Assembly (NCBI GenBank): GCA_009869945.1
Contig: WIXG01000459.1
Location: forward strand, 1 to 53,650
Length of the DNA: 53,650 nt
Reading direction: 5' to 3'
Origin: Mesaphorura yosii
Taxonomy: Eukaryota > Arthropoda > Collembola > Poduromorpha > Tullbergiidae
This document shows, in pieces, positions 13,785-24,845 of the stretch (positions are counted from its first letter, which is position 1; each line of letters begins with the position of its first letter). The translations under genes and the position numbers were made by a program. The notes beneath the pieces were generated by a model, which was not told the origin of the DNA, did not search any database, and worked only from the letters and a program-made list of their open reading frames with translations.

Positions 13785-15929
13785 ATGGCAACCTACTACA
13801 TGAATGGAGAGCAGTACCCTTACCCAACCGGGGCATCGAGCGGTGGTTCGGGTGAAGGCTATTCATACGGGTAAGGGCATTTCTGTTTTTTAATCTAACA
13901 ATGACCATACTATGAGCGTATCTTCTGTTAGGTATTGTCCGGAGAGTGATTATTATTATCATCCTGGGCTGAAAACTGAAAAGCCAAAGGCTCCCGTTTC
14001 TCCTCACATCATCAACTGCAATGGCTATGCTATTCAAATAACTCTTGGACAGCACAAGTATGGTGGGCCGCCTGCTGATTGGACAGATCCGTTTCCAGGA
14101 GAAGAATGCGAGGTGACTCTAGCATAGAGCAACAAGAACAACTGATTCATTGAGTCAATAATATGTAACAGTGATCTACGATTTACACAGGTTTATTGCG
14201 GTCGACTCCCACGCACCATGTTGGAAGATGAACTTCTCCCTCTGTTTGAAAAGTATGGCCGTATTTGGGAGATGCGACTCATGATGAACGACTATTCTCA
14301 GAAAAACCGTGGATTTGCGTTTGTGAGATACACTACGGAAGAATCGGCAATGGCTGCCATTTCGCATGTATGTTAATTGTTTTGTCAATGCATAGTATTG
14401 ATTATTCTTGCTTTTATTGCATTTGCTTTAATTTTCTTGCGTACTCCCTGCACAGTTAAATGACAAGCCGATTGAACGTCGACCTCATCACAGATTTAGA
14501 GTTGAAGCTTGTGCAAAGAAAGTTCGTCTGTACATAGCCAATATACCGAAAGCTAAACCAAAAGAAGAGTTGCATGAAGAATTTGCTAGAAAGACCAGTA
14601 CTAACCTAATCTCTGCTTTAAATTTTCTAACCTTAAGAATAATGTTATCGAAAATTCACCGGTGCTATCATTGCAGCGGGTTTGAAAGAGGTCATCATTT
14701 ATGCACCAGCTGATGACAAGGATCAAGTGAAGAAAAATCGTGGCTTCTGCTTCCTGGATTATGATAGCCATTCGAATGCTTTCGCTGCGAAGAAACACTT
14801 GTCCAAAAATGTCAAAAAACTTTGGGGCTGTGAATTGGTTGTCGACTGGGCTGATCCAATCAAGGAACCCGAAGATGAAGTTATGGCGAAAGTAAAAGTT
14901 CTGTATGTACGAAATCTAACGTCACGTGTTACAGAAGACAGGCTTCAAGCCCTGTTCTCAACGTATGGTGTGATTGAGAGGGTCAAGCGTCTGAAGGTAA
15001 GAAGCACTGGCTAAACCTTTGGTGGAATTATCCACATTTTAACACCCTTATTGCAGGATTTCGCGTTCGTCCATTTTGCGAATCGTGCTGATGCTGAGAA
15101 GGCTCTGAAGGAACAGCAAGGAGAAGAATTTTGCGGAACCCATCTTCAGATTGAATGGGGAAAGCCACCGGAGGACAAGCGACAATTGGAAGGAATGCTC
15201 CGAGCCCGAGAACGTCGAATGATGGAAAGATTCTATTTCCCACCGAGCTCCTACTACCCGAAGGCGTACTCGGAAGGTTTCTCTTAAATGTCTTATACTA
15301 AGCTTTTCTTAATTGGTGAAATGCGAATATTTTCTGTGTTTACAGCGTCGGATGCCTGCTACTACGACCCTTCTTTATATTACAATTATTATCAAGACTA
15401 CGATTACACCAACGGAGCACCTTACTACACTTATCTTTATCCTCCCAGTCTGGAGTCATCATATCGTTCGGCAAGTCCGGTCAGTCCGATGTATCATTCA
15501 CACTCGTCTCCACCGTCATCTCCAGAAGTCTATAGACGTGGACCCCGTGCAGAACCCTACCGAAGTGCTGAATTGCGCACACCTGAGATTCAGAATTCAC
15601 CGCGTCGGCCATCGTCCGATTATTCAGATAGAAGTCGCCGCTTTGTGAGGCACCATCATCGAAGTGACCGCGATCGATGTGTAAAGAAATAAAAACGCTA
15701 ATTACAAAACTGTGAAGACAGCTTTGGTTGCTAATCATGTCTATTCTTTTCGTTGTTCCAGTCCCACAAGAGTGGCAAACGACCGAGTGCCAGCGAGGAT
15801 AACTGGAGAAGACATTGCAGTTCATCGCGTCGTCGGGATTACTCGCATGGTGAACCCCAGTCTCCGCCCTACACACCACCACACAGTGCGTCAAATCCTA
15901 ATTCGCCAGTCCATTGGCGCAGACGTTAA
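13785..15929 (+). CDS. SYNCRIP/hnRNP Q-R family RNA-binding protein with three RRMs, lacking the NURR domain
   Basis: Eight exons join in frame to 542 residues: 13785-13870, 13932-14112, 14191-14367, 14456-14597, 14677-14996, 15057-15276, 15346-15680, 15762-15929. RRM1 (residues about 90-165) starts VYCGRLP and has RNP1 NRGFAFVRY. RRM2 (about 170-255) has LYIANIP and NRGFCFLDY. RRM3 (about 270-350) has LYVRNL and DFAFVHF. The linker LGQHKYGGPPADW before RRM1 and WADP before RRM3 are SYNCRIP-family hallmarks. The tail is Tyr-rich, then Ser/Pro/Arg-rich, ending HWRRR. The N-terminal acidic NURR domain of SYNCRIP is missing; only about 30 residues precede the linker. Known members bind mRNA and act in splicing, transport and translation. 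If intron 6 is retained, translation stops at 15287. A minus-strand relative lies tail to tail at 17710-22225. A poly(A) signal AATAAA is at 16049. Confidence 0.9.
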
Positions 15930-17709
15930 GTGCAGCTGAATTCTAGTCACAAAATTGCTACTACTGCTGTCTATTTTAAGAACTAATCGATACAATTGTG
16001 TGCACTGTGTGTTTAATGATTGTTGAAACGAATCGAGACACGAAAGCAAATAAATCGAGAAAATTTAAGCTAAACTTCTGTCCTTCCTTCATGTTGTCTT
16101 TATTTTGTCAAGGTGGTTTAGACAAAACGTGCATGAATTTTTAGTTCTTCATCACTGAACACAAAAACTCACTTTTTGTTAACTTTCACATTGTCTTCTC
16201 CCATTAACGTCCCGAAACTTCCTCACAGCGCATAAATTAAATGTCAAAGTTGTGGATCGACATTCAACTAACTTGATCTTAACATACCAGATTTTTAACA
16301 GTAATTAGAACATGATTATAATGGGTTCATTTAGTTTGCACCTTCTTTTACAATTAGTTAACAAAATGTTGATGGCTGATCCTTTAGATTCCTTCTATTG
16401 TCTTATCTCAATTTTAGAATTCTAAATAGCTGAAACCAAATACAACGGACAATGTAGACTAACCTTTACAATTGTACCGATACAAGAATTACGTAATGAG
16501 TACTCAACTCTAAATGCAACAGAGTCACCAGAATTTGCATAATTATGATACCCCAGAAATGCCATTAACAGATTAGGTAAACTGTCGTGTGTTGTCGCAA
16601 AGACAGACAGGTAGCAGTCGCCCGTAACGTGTGTAGTCAAGTATCCGTGTAGGTCTAATAACAAAATAGCTAACCTTTCCTTAAATAATTTTCCAAAGCC
16701 AGAATTTTAACATGAATTAATTTAACTTACGTGTCCCTCTAAATTCTTGAAATCAAGTTAACCTACATCGTACAGGAGTGAATATTTTGACAATTGCCAT
16801 TCAGTTTCCAATTACAGACTTGTCGACGTCGACTTGACTGGTCGCTTAGTATTATTGTCCTGATGTCCGTGCTAAGGTCAAAATATTTAGAAATAACTAA
16901 ATGACAATCATTAACAGGTAGGTTCCATCTCCAATACTTAAATTTTAACCAATATTTAACATATGTATAATAGTGCAGGTAGATTCGCGTCAAATATTGC
17001 TTCTAAGTAACTCCTTTTGTCTTGGACAAGGGCAAGGTTTCAGATTTTAGATAAAATTATTATACATAAACTTCTTATTGTACGGATCTGATTTCTTTTC
17101 ATCGTACGTGTTGGTGGAATTAACATGATTATCAATAAATCATATTGCCAATAATAACAGTGGACAATGGTTTCTTTCCTGTGTTACAATTTTTTAGTGC
17201 TTTAAGAATGAATATAGCTAACAGGGTGAAGTGAATTTTCTTTTTTTTGCTTTTGTTGAATTTTAGAATTACACAGCTTTAACAATTCATTCATTAACTA
17301 CTCCTTCAAGATCACGACTCTTGCTTTCCCCGCACACCTGAATTAACACCCGCGTCTTCGTAACAGTCCGAGCAAGTTTCTTTTCAACACTAGAAACTTG
17401 TATGTAGATATTGTACAGTATTTCATTTCACTTTGTATTGATTCAGCTTGATTAAATACAATACTATACAATATCACATTATGGGTTTGAGATAAGAAAA
17501 AATATAACTATGCATCTTTATACTCTGAAATTCAGACTCTGAATATCGAAGATATAGTTTCTTAATAACAGATATATAGATAGTGTAAGACTTCTCGATA
17601 ATAATACCTTACTCTAAGGTGACCTCACCTAACAGTTTAGGGATAACAGTAAATATAATTTCTGCTTCAAAAATCTGAATTTATGTGGAGTTACTTGATG
17701 TTCGTGTTG
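15930..17709. other. 3' flanks between two convergent SYNCRIP-family genes
   Basis: AT-rich sequence with no credible coding exon on either strand. It should contain the two 3' untranslated regions. The stretch after about 16060 is not explained by the plus-strand gene if the signal at 16049 is used. Confidence 0.5.
16049..16054 (+). terminator. Polyadenylation signal AATAAA
   Basis: AATAAA lies 120 bases after the stop codon of the plus-strand SYNCRIP-family gene. This is a normal spacing for a short 3' untranslated region. Confidence 0.5.
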
Positions 17710-20700
17710 TTATTTGACGGCATAATTGTTGGATTCATTTGGCTTGTGGGGGCCTTTGTTTCGGGGGACGTTGGTCCGCTGTGTTGGGCCTCCAACCATT
17801 GCCATAGCCGACAAAGGGCGTCCTGCCAGCCGCATTCCAACTCCAGGGTAGTGGCCCACTTGGACCGGCGGCCCCGCGGTACGCGGAGGTCCAGCCGGCC
17901 GCATTGGTCCCATTCCACGAATCCCCCGGATCAGCCCAGCGACCTGGACCGACTCCATTGCCAGCCCGGGCCCAGGATGAATCAGCCCATGGCCACGGCC
18001 AGCCTGAAATCAGCAACGTTCAATTCAATTTCGGCAGAAAAGAAATCTCGCACAACATAAAGTGGATAAAATATGAAGTTGCTCTAAGGAACTCAAAGTG
18101 GATCCAAAAGATCCAAACAAATGCTGCAATCTACTTGTTAGTTGGTTAAGAGCAGATATTTAATCAGCATGCTCAGGTTATGCAGACGAAACAAATGGAT
18201 TAAGCACAAAAGCAAGTCACAAGAAGCAAAATAGGATCAAGCTCCGCCGATAAGTCTTCAATTTCGGGATAAATAATTGAAATAAACTCATTAGAACTGG
18301 AACTCTGACTGTAATTACGAAATGCGAACGAACCGTTTGTCGTGGCTGTGCTTTCGCCTGCGCTAACCCATCACTTATAGAAGGCGAGGAAGCAGTATTG
18401 TGCATAGACGGACAAGAAAATATGGCAGGCGAAGGTGACCCGAAATTATAGTACAAATCGTCAAGACAGTATACGTCAGAATCATAGTAATGGCGTGGGT
18501 CCACAGAATAAGCTCCGCAGTTATAAGAGTCATCGCAGTCTGGACGTGTTGAGTTGAATTTTGAAGGGCCATTTTGAAATGAGTACCAGAGCAGCACGCC
18601 GCAATAAAGAGGTACAATTAAATAAATTATGTAGACAGTAGACAAGAAATGCGATCAAATCGAAGTCAAAATCCCATAATCGACATATTTACCCCAAAAT
18701 TAATTCAAATTACGAACAGAGTAGCACAGCTTTGACTTTGAATGATATATGTTAGTCTACAATACACTACGGTAGAGCCTACTTTCGACGGCGATGATGA
18801 AAAATTCATGGTTAATCAGTTGAGTTAGTGGATGTATCTAAGCATTGTACTTCGTCAACTACTGGTTGGTCGGACTCGTATCAATTTTCAACAAATCTTA
18901 CCGTATTCAGCTCGTCCCACTGGCCCCCGCATGCCACCACGGCCTCCTCCTCTCATTGGCATCGAAGGTATCATCATCCTAACGAATTAACGAAATAGAT
19001 ATACGAGTTAGACATTAGACAGCATTCTTGGCTCTTCCTCTTGCTACGAAAGAGTCGTTGTATCTTACGGTGGACGTTGTGTTATCATCTGCATCATGCG
19101 CCGCTCTCTGGCTCGAAGCATCTCCTCCTTCTTTTTCTTGTCTGAAGGTGGTTTCGCCAAAGAAATTTCGATGCAAGATCCTCCTACATCTGTGCCATTC
19201 AGTGCGTTCATGGCCGCAACAGCAGATTCTCGTTCTTCGAAGTGGACAAATGCGTAGTCCTGTGAAGATAGCACGAAATCGGTTAGAAAGTCAGTTCTAA
19301 AGGCCCACGAATTTAGCGTTAAAGTTTTTGAGTTTGTACCTTAATCTTTTTGACGCGGTCCACACGTCCATGAGCTTCAAATGTTTCCTTTAGTTTTTCT
19401 TCTGCGACGTCTTGAGTTAAATTTCTTACGTAAAGTACTTTAACTTTGGACATTGTATCATCGTCTGGTTCTTCCAGAGGATCGGCCCAATCAACAATTA
19501 TGTCGCAGTTCCAAACTACACAGAGTATACAGATAGTAAATCAAGCAGAAATTTATTAAAGAGTTGTAAATTAAACCGATACGTAATATGACGATGAGGC
19601 TTTAAGAATTAAGCTACACTTCCCATTGCTAAAATTCAAGATTAGAGCAATCTAAACTAACCTTTGACTCTTGACGTACCCAGCCGTCTTTTCGCTAATG
19701 AAGCCGCTTTGTGAGACTCATACTCCAAAAAGCAAAACCCCCGATTCTTTCTTCTGTCATCGGGCGAATTATAGATGATTACTTCGGTTAATCCAGCTGA
19801 AAATTGTGAAATAACGTTAACCACTGACGATTCCTACTTGGAATAGGCAAGAAATTTTGAAAACTTGCTACTATACAAATATGAAAATTCAGGTGGTTCA
19901 AAGCAATTAAAATCACACACTTACGAGCATGCTTTGAAAATTCTTCTAAAAGTTCATCATGATCCTTATTCTTTGGAAACAAAAAAATATATTATTCCTT
20001 GTTTAATAACGGCAGCGAGATTATGGGATGAATTAATGAATCGAAACCTTTGAATGTACTTGTTTCAACAATGTTTGGAATGTTGGACAAGGTAATTAAA
20101 AATTAATTCGGATCTTACCTTTGGAATGTTTCCAACAAACAATCGGTGATTGTTGTAAGAAATCGTCACCTAATAAGACAGAACATAATTATCAAACGAC
20201 GCTGTAGTGAGTTTATCCTTGAATATTATACTAAGTGTCAATAAGTGTTCGCAATTTCTGAGCTTAGAAAATGTACGAACAAGTTTGGGGTAATTGGGGG
20301 GAAATTCATATATTCACAGAATATAGAATTCTGTGAATATATATTCAAAATCATAAAACAAGACGATGTACACTGACGACGAGGACCAGAACTATTAACT
20401 GAACAATAATTAACTAAGTAATATAGGTAATTAATAATTATAGGAATAGATGTGGCAATGTTTTTGATTTCTTTCTGCTTCAATCAACTTACCCCAATTT
20501 TTTTTCCTTTTCTGATCTCGAAATCATTGAACTAAAAACAAAACAAGAGCAATTTTGAGAATCATATTGAACGCCAATGCAAAACCTTTTTTGGTCCGAG
20601 TAAATGTCGTAAAGTGAACAAGATGGGTTCCTCAGGAGGGATGCTAGAACACATGATGAACTTTGGCGTAGCCTTTAACGTGGGTAAAAAAGTTTGCTAA

Positions 20701-22225
20701 CTATTATCTGTAAGAATAGCTTTAGTGAAGGAAGCATTAGCATTAGATCTTTACATGAAACTCTTCGAAACTCTTGGCGTATATCTTCAACAGTTATCCA
20801 CTTTGGAATCCGTCCAATGTAAAGTGTCATTTTAGGCTTGGAAGTGGTTACACCAAGATGAACAGTTTCGGGTCGAGTAGGAAATTGAACACAATCCTTT
20901 AACTGCATTAACAATGCTTTGTTATGTGATGAAACCAATTATAAGTTATCGTTAGCGAGAAAGAATCTACTCCTGCGGGAGACTTGGGTGATAACAGGAC
21001 AAGTGAGACGAGATCCTTGTGAATGCTAGAATGCTGAATGCATTTCTGATTTCTGCGATGATTGCACTTTACCTGTCTAACTGCTTCAATAGCACCGTCT
21101 CGATTAGTAAATGTTACAAACGCGTAGCCTCGATTGAGACCCGTCATTGGATCCATCATGAGTCGCAAATCCCAAATTGGACCACATTTCTCAAATAAAG
21201 GAATCAATTCATCTTCGTACATGTCCTTTGGAATTTTTCCACAAAACACCTATGGTTAAATAAAATATTATAAAATATCAGTGCACAAGAAAGAACCACA
21301 CCACTGTCCGATGTACTTACTTCGCACCCGTTTCCAGGTGGTGGAGCTTCCCAGTTTGGCGGTGGTCCACCGTACTTGCGCTGGCCTGTTGTAACATCTA
21401 ACGAATAGCCAGTTCTGTCAAGAATCGCCTTGATTTTTGCTTCATCGGGTCCCTTTGCCGTGCTGCAGGGAAAACAAGCCATATGGGCCATATTTAGTGA
21501 TCGCGATTCACAACTTGCTGACACGAGATGCGGAAAGTGTGTCTTGGGTACCTCTGAACTGCAGGAGTATTTCCTTGACCTGATCTTGTTTTCTGTCTGT
21601 ACGTTTTCATTACACCGCAAAGATAGGCCGACTTATTGGAAACGTGTTCCAAATTTGAGTCGAGGAATTGTTTCAGCACCGTTAGAGCTCCCTCAACGGG
21701 GAACTCTTTGAGAGCATCTAATGCCCTCTCGTCTAGATCACTATGGGCTAATTTTCCTGCAAACATATGCAAGTAAGGGTTGAAACAACGATGTGCCAAT
21801 GTGTCAGACGTCTCGATATATTTCTCGTTGTAAATTGTGGTCTTACCTGTACTATAGATATCGTCCAATTTGGCAGCGACTTTTTCATCGAGACCGTACT
21901 GAACCAATTGCTTGAAATCAGCTGACCTCTGGCTCGGTGAAATTGGTAGTGGTTGAATTGAAGCATCTGCCTGTTTGTCCTCCGCGTCGACCGCATCTGA
22001 CTCGCCGTTCTTTTTGTCAGATTTGTTCGCCGACGCCGCTGCTCCAGACTCAACTTCCGCAGTGGCCTTTGAAAGATTTTTCTTTTTTGCACCATCAATG
22101 TTGTTGGCATTAACTGAATTTACAGCGGAAGTCCCTGTGTTGTTGTTAAGATTAGCCGATGTGGAGTTCTTCAGTTCATCTCCTCCCCCGAGATGAACTT
22201 CTCCATTGTTTTCAGTACTGGCCAT
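17710..22225 (-). CDS. Syncrip: SYNCRIP/hnRNP Q-R orthologue with NURR domain, three RRMs and a Gly/Arg/Pro-rich tail
   Basis: Thirteen exons give 710 residues: 21847-22225, 21552-21756, 21321-21462, 21073-21249, 20493-20531, 20119-20169, 19925-19970, 19662-19796, 19340-19515, 19069-19259, 18902-18978, 18319-18539, 17710-18003. A variable acidic N-terminus leads into the NURR domain (about 100-190), with [18 protein letters not shown] and [14 protein letters not shown] close to human SYNCRIP. Then come [10 protein letters not shown] and [15 protein letters not shown]1 (243-, [16 protein letters not shown]), RRM2 (about 320-, [16 protein letters not shown]), RRM3 (about 416-, LYVRNL, DYAFVHF) and a tail with [10 protein letters not shown], a Tyr/Asp-rich exon and a Gly/Pro/Arg end. 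Known role: cytoplasmic and nuclear mRNA binding, mRNA transport, splicing. An alternative exon at 20755-20902 can replace exons 5-7. The two C-terminal exons have weaker splice sites (donor GTAATT at 18318). Confidence 0.92.
20308..20342. repeat. Perfect 15-bp inverted repeat with 5-nt loop inside a Syncrip intron
   Basis: ATATATTCACAGAAT at 20308-20322 is exactly complementary to 20328-20342, with loop ATAGA. It sits in the intron between exons 20493-20531 and 20119-20169, the cassette that competes with the alternative exon at 20755-20902. It would fold as a stable hairpin in the pre-mRNA. Confidence 0.8.
20755..20902 (-). CDS. Syncrip: Alternative RRM2 N-half exon of the Syncrip gene
   Basis: A 148-nt exon with acceptor ATGCAG|TTAAAGG and donor TTTCAT|GTAAAG. 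It encodes a second version of the end of RRM1 and the first half of RRM2 ([20 protein letters not shown]). It parallels the normal version spread over 20493-20531, 20119-20169 and 19925-19970 ([10 protein letters not shown] plus [11 protein letters not shown]). Both versions enter in phase 0 and leave in phase 1 (148 and 136 nt, each 1 mod 3), so either fits between exons 4 and 8. Including both shifts the frame. The single-exon layout matches exon 4 (142 nt) of the plus-strand paralog. Expression is inferred from intact frame and splice sites only. Confidence 0.75.
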
Positions 22226-24845
22226 ACTTCTAATCTGTCAAAAAATCCAACAACGGATATAGGACAAGCCAGCCATTGGTAACTTAGTGGCTAGTCGGTT
22301 AGCATTTAACTAGTGCCGTACATATGCACCAATTCTGATTTTGCCTTTATGATCAAGCCGATCTCTCATGTAAACTCGTGCCGCAAACTCTGTAATATTT
22401 AATATTGACGAATTGATGCTGCTCTCGTCAATTGAAGGCAAGTTAAAGCACACAGAATAAATCATTTCCGTAATTCTTTTGCAAGCGGACAAATCTTTCT
22501 TCAATTCTAGATGGACCCACTCAGTCAGCACTTGGCTGCGCCGAGATTTTTCAACATTTGTGACATAACATAAACATCCAAAAATTACGTAACCTATTTG
22601 AATACTGCATATCTAATGCAAATGCATAACCATACTACACTACTTCTTATACAGTCTAAACTTTAACACATGTAAACCTAAAATTCTGCTTCCTCATGAA
22701 AAGGGCAGGCAGTATAAAAAGGTATATGGCTCCTTGCCAAAGCTCCTTAAACTACAGAAATCTAGCTCTACCGGGCTTGGGACTTCTTAACATTACATAG
22801 TCCACATGTAGTAGTGATGAGTAATGACTAACGAGGCTCGAATGCTGAGTAAGCAATAAAATGGAACAATAAGTCATAAAAATGTGCATGGTCGGCATGC
22901 GACTTACTTAGTTGAATTCAGAAGAATTTTAGTCCTGATTGTGCGTTCAAATAGTGATTCCGGTATGCCGCAGTGTTGATTAGTCTCCGCTGCTGTTGCT
23001 GCTTCTCTCTGCTGTACTTTCGGTCTAATCTAATAGTAGAGACGGTACGTAATTAATGGTACAGAATTTAGAATTTAGACGACCCAATAGAACGGAAACT
23101 GAAAACGGAAATCCAATTCAAAGAAAGGAAATGGAAAAAACCGAAAGCAGATTTGACTATTGTAGAATTTTAGATTTGATGAGATGATATGCACGGGGAG
23201 AAACTAAAAATCTGTACCAGCAGCAGGAGAATTTTGAAACAGAAGTTATAAAATCTAATAATATACACGAGCATACAGAACCTGCATGCTTATACGAAGA
23301 ATTTAAAAGTGTGAACCAAAATTGACTTGGTCTGCGTGGTAGAACAGATAGACGTACATACGGTGCGGTGGTGGGTTGGTTTAGCACATGAGAAAGATGA
23401 GAGAACCGGCTAGAAAATATGGAGACTTGCATGATGATGATAAAGGATTGAATTCACATGTTCCTCTTCAGTGCTGCTCCTGCTCCCGAGCTGCGTTAAA
23501 GACTACACAAAAAATCAACACATTTCCATTTTTTCAGTATACCAATTTATACACGGAAAACGAGTTTTAGTTTTGGGGTAATGCTGAAAGCCCATCCATG
23601 CCGTGCAATACAATGATAATGCGGCCAATCTGTTCACCGTGTGTCCGTGCCCATCATCATCACCATCGTCATCGCATTGTGAGGCTCAGGCTCACCGTTG
23701 CTAAATTGAAGTTTATCGTTAGCTGGCTTGGCGAGATCATTCAGATGGCAAATTGAGCCGAAAATCTTTCATGCAATGCGTGCATGCAGCAGGCTGTCTG
23801 CCCTGTTGCTAAATTGCCGTATTAATGCAATGAGCATTTTTGCACAGCTCTTAGCTTAGCGTACATCACATTGCAGCTCACAGGTTTATGTAATCTCTGG
23901 TAGACGTCGGCATTTAAAAACTCGCAATATGTTGTGGTTTTCGTTGGCTACATAGTTACAAACACATCACATCACATCACCGTATGGTCCGCTGCGCGAT
24001 TTGAGCCACTCGAGTACGTGTTGCTATGCGGTATGGTTCCACATTGACAAGAGGTGCTGTTCCAAGAGGATTCACGAAATTACTTGGCATATGGACGGAT
24101 TGATGGGACGGCAGTTTGAGCCGAATCAAGAGTCAGTCGATACTTGGATCTATTGTGATGCAATAAACGTGTACAAATGAATACGGGCAAGGCGGATTCA
24201 TGTTTTCATGTACAGGTGAAATCGGACAGAAATGCACATTTCTTCTACGATTAAAGAAATGATGCAGGCCTCTGGTGAAAGCGACTGGAAATCCTTTCCA
24301 CTTTCACTGAGTAATTAACATGCATGAGAACAAACCAGCAAAATGTTCTGTTCTATTATGGGAAGCTTGATGACAAATGGATATCCTTGTGTAAATATTT
24401 TCTTCATCAAATGGCACTAATCCGAACCAGTGCGCAAATCTTGGGATCATTTGTTGCACAATTGTCCTATGCCAATCTTAAACTTCCACGCAAGAGGAAT
24501 CTGGAGGAAAAGCACGCAAATGCGATTATGATTAATTCGGCAGGTGATTTCTGATTAGTAAAACAGCTTCATTTGACAGACAATTATTATATGAACGAAG
24601 TCTTTGTTCGGAAATGTTTGATGCAACACGATGCGAAATCCTCGAATGTAAAAATCGCGCGGCTTTTCAATGTTGCGTACTACTACGTTGGAATAAATGT
24701 GAATTCTCCAAATATCATATCGTGCGATGCGAGCTACGACTCAAGATCAAGTTCAATTAATAGAGGTTAAAATAAACAGTTCTTCAACAATCTCTGGTCA
24801 ACTGGATCACTTGGTTATTTAAAATTGCAAGAAATCCGAGGTCAA
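22226..24845. other. Intergenic region between divergent Syncrip (-) and SNIP1 (+)
   Basis: It holds both promoters. A minus-strand frame of about 110 codons ending at 22310 lies just upstream of the Syncrip start, but has no recognisable domain and is not convincing. A TATA-like AGTATAAAAAGG on the plus strand near 22712 has no evident gene behind it. Short CATCA repeats occur near 23650 and 23960. Confidence 0.45.

Noticed and set aside
15277..15287. Stop codon at 15287 as the end of the plus-strand SYNCRIP-family gene
   Set aside because: It lies in an intron; exons 15346-15680 and 15762-15929 continue the protein in phase.
22310..22620. Minus-strand open frame of about 110 codons just upstream of the Syncrip start
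   Set aside because: No ATG at a plausible place, no domain, and only a weak acceptor upstream; more likely 5' flank of Syncrip.
22708..22725. TATA-like AGTATAAAAAGG on the plus strand
   Set aside because: No gene or RNA begins about 30 bases downstream that I can recognise.
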